From assembly GCA_009936825.1 (NCBI GenBank), contig JAACDV010000041.1, forward strand, positions 1 through 7,175: DNA of 7,175 nucleotides, read 5' to 3'. The notes under the pieces were generated by a model. It worked only from the letters and a program-made list of their open reading frames with translations, was not told the origin of the DNA and did no database searches. Below are positions 6,219 to 7,175 of this stretch, piece by piece. A program made the translations under genes and the position numbers. Numbering within the stretch: position 1 is the first letter of the stretch; every line of letters starts with the position of its first letter. This stretch comes from Bacteroidota bacterium. Its GTDB lineage: Bacteria; Pseudomonadota; Alphaproteobacteria; Puniceispirillales; Puniceispirillaceae.

Positions 6219-6572
6219 TTGACTGCGGGCAATAATGACAATGGTGACGGTCAAGAGGGTGATCAGGGCGGGCGCGGCGGACAGTCGCAATTGGTTCTTG
6301 ATAGCCGCACAAAGACTAAAAAGCCGTCAATGTACAAAGTGTTGATGATTAACGATGACTACACGCCAATGGAATTTGTGGTGCATGTGTTGCAACAATT
6401 CTTCAATTTGTCGAACAGTCATGCAAACACTGTTATGCTGAATGTCCATCGGCGAGGAGTAGGGGTGTGTGGCATCTACAGCTACGAGACTGCCGAGGCA
6501 AAGGCCACCAAGGTTATGGAATATGCGCGGCAAAACGAACATCCGCTGCAATTACAACTAGAGAAGGAATAG
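6219..6572 (+). CDS. clpS: ClpS, N-end-rule adaptor of the ClpAP protease
   Basis: A 117-residue cytoplasmic adaptor that binds proteins with N-degrons (bulky hydrophobic N-terminal residues) and hands them to ClpA. The core matches the family closely: [18 protein letters not shown] (37-54) contains Asn45, Asp46 and Asp47, equivalent to E. coli Asn34-Asp35-Asp36 that bind the substrate alpha-amino group; His77 matches E. coli His66; [16 protein letters not shown] (80-95) and NEHPL (106-110) are also typical. Residues 1-28 are a flexible Gly/Asn/Asp/Gln-rich leader, as expected for the extension that ClpA engages. The start is TTG at 6219: an in-frame stop (tga, 6204-6206) lies just upstream, and the first in-frame ATG (6330, residue 38) would cut into the start of the core. 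The Shine-Dalgarno is weak (gagag at 6205-6209). clpA follows after 4 nt, so the two form an operon. Confidence 0.95.
   Translation: MTAGNNDNGDGQEGDQGGRGGQSQLVLDSRTKTKKPSMYKVLMINDDYTPMEFVVHVLQQFFNLSNSHANTVMLNVHRRGVGVCGIYSYETAEAKATKVMEYARQNEHPLQLQLEKE
6564..6568 (+). promoter_or_regulatory. Ribosome binding site of clpA
   Basis: AAGGA, within the last codons of clpS, lies 8 nt before the clpA ATG at 6577. It is the best Shine-Dalgarno match in the clpS-clpA operon and supports that start and translational coupling with clpS. Confidence 0.6.
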
Positions 6573-6576
6573 GGTA

Positions 6577-7175
6577 ATGCTGTCCAGAGAGCTTGAAGAG
6601 ACCTTACGGCGGGCGATGAGCGATGCGACCGCGCGGACGCATGAATTTGCCACGTTGGAACATCTATTGCTGGCATTGACTGAGGATAGTGATGCACTTG
6701 AAGTGTTGTCAGCCTGCAAGGTCAATATCGAAGAATTGCGGTTGCGCCTCCACGACTATATTGAAACCGAATTGACCGGCATTGTCAGCCGCAGCGAAAA
6801 TCTGGATGTCCAGCCGACATCAAGCTTTCAGCGCGTGATCCAACGCGCAATCATCCATACCCAATCATCGGGCCGCGAGATGGCAACGGGGGCAAATGTT
6901 CTCGTCTCGATCTTCTCCGAGCGCGAGAGCCATGCTGTGTGGTTCCTCAAGTCGATGAACATGACGCGCCTTGATGCGGTCTCATATATCAGTCACGGCA
7001 GCGAAGGTGATATCGCCAAGGGCACCGAGGATAAAGCTGAAGCTGAAACGAATACGGGCGAAGGTAGTGATCCGCTCAGCCAATATGCGGTTGATTTGAT
7101 CTCGAAAGCCGCTGCAGGCAGAATTGACCCGCTTATTGGCCGTGACCGCGAGCTTGACCGGACGATTCAGGTGCT
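6577..7175 (+). CDS. clpA: ClpA, AAA+ unfoldase of the ClpAP protease (3' end missing)
   Basis: The frame is open from ATG 6577 to the window end, giving 199 complete codons of a protein normally near 750-780 residues. ClpA is the hexameric ATPase that unfolds substrates, including those delivered by ClpS, and threads them into ClpP. Visible: the double-repeat N-domain that binds ClpS (begins MLSRELEETLRRAM, with HEFATLEHLLLAL and later ATGANVLVSIFSERESHAVWFL), an acidic, low-complexity linker (about residues 146-167), and the start of the first AAA+ module (LSQYAVDLISKAAAGRIDPLIGRDREL). The Walker A and B motifs lie beyond the window. The clpS neighbour and the short N-domain separate it from ClpB (longer, with a middle coiled coil) and ClpC. 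Start chosen for its good ribosome binding site and for the family's usual SRELE N-terminus. Confidence 0.95.
   Translation, partial: MLSRELEETLRRAMSDATARTHEFATLEHLLLALTEDSDALEVLSACKVNIEELRLRLHDYIETELTGIVSRSENLDVQPTSSFQRVIQRAIIHTQSSGREMATGANVLVSIFSERESHAVWFLKSMNMTRLDAVSYISHGSEGDIAKGTEDKAEAETNTGEGSDPLSQYAVDLISKAAAGRIDPLIGRDRELDRTIQV

Noticed and set aside
6046..6312. 88-codon minus-strand frame across the clpS leader and clpS start
   Set aside because: It overlaps the clpS 5' end antisense, shows no family features and has no supporting context.

Overview
This window looks like a chromosomal segment of an alphaproteobacterium. Every gene in it is a recognisable housekeeping or stress gene. 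The alphaproteobacterial assignment rests on the ImuB-DnaE2 (ImuC) pair, a D,D-carboxypeptidase ending in a SPOR domain, and a clpS-clpA pair whose ClpS has the long polar N-terminal leader typical of that class. Coding DNA is moderately GC-rich and the one long intergenic stretch is AT-rich. A moderate-GC marine lineage (for example SAR116-like) would fit, but that is a guess. I see no tRNA, rRNA, insertion sequence, CRISPR array or phage gene.

Layout. (1) Positions 1-1201, + strand: the 3' part of imuB, the catalytically inactive Y-family partner of the SOS mutasome; its start lies before the window. It contains a short in-frame 12-bp tandem repeat at 77-124. (2) Positions 1198-4410, + strand: imuC/dnaE2, the error-prone C-family polymerase, overlapping imuB by ATGA and so probably translationally coupled. 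(3) Positions 4413-5774, - strand: a secreted serine D,D-carboxypeptidase (PBP5/S11 family) with a C-terminal SPOR domain, convergent with imuC and only 2 nt from it. (4) Positions 5775-6218: a 444-nt AT-rich divergent intergenic region with candidate promoters for both flanking genes, a small hairpin, a run of T-tracts and a perfect 10-bp palindrome. (5) Positions 6219-6572, + strand: clpS, the N-end-rule adaptor, starting at TTG. (6) Positions 6577-7175, + strand: the first 199 codons of clpA, cut by the window end.

How the genes work together. ImuB and ImuC are two parts of the damage-induced mutagenic translesion machine (ImuA, or its replacement, would be expected upstream, outside the window). 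ClpS and ClpA form one operon: ClpS delivers N-degron substrates to the ClpA unfoldase, which feeds ClpP. The carboxypeptidase trims peptidoglycan pentapeptides in the periplasm, probably at the septum because of its SPOR domain. These three modules are unrelated in function.

I did not find a convincing undescribed system. The points worth a second look are small: the imuB micro-repeat, a degenerate PHP metal site in ImuC, the lack of a clear clamp-binding motif in ImuB, TTG starts on both divergent genes, and the architecture of the dac/clpS intergenic region.
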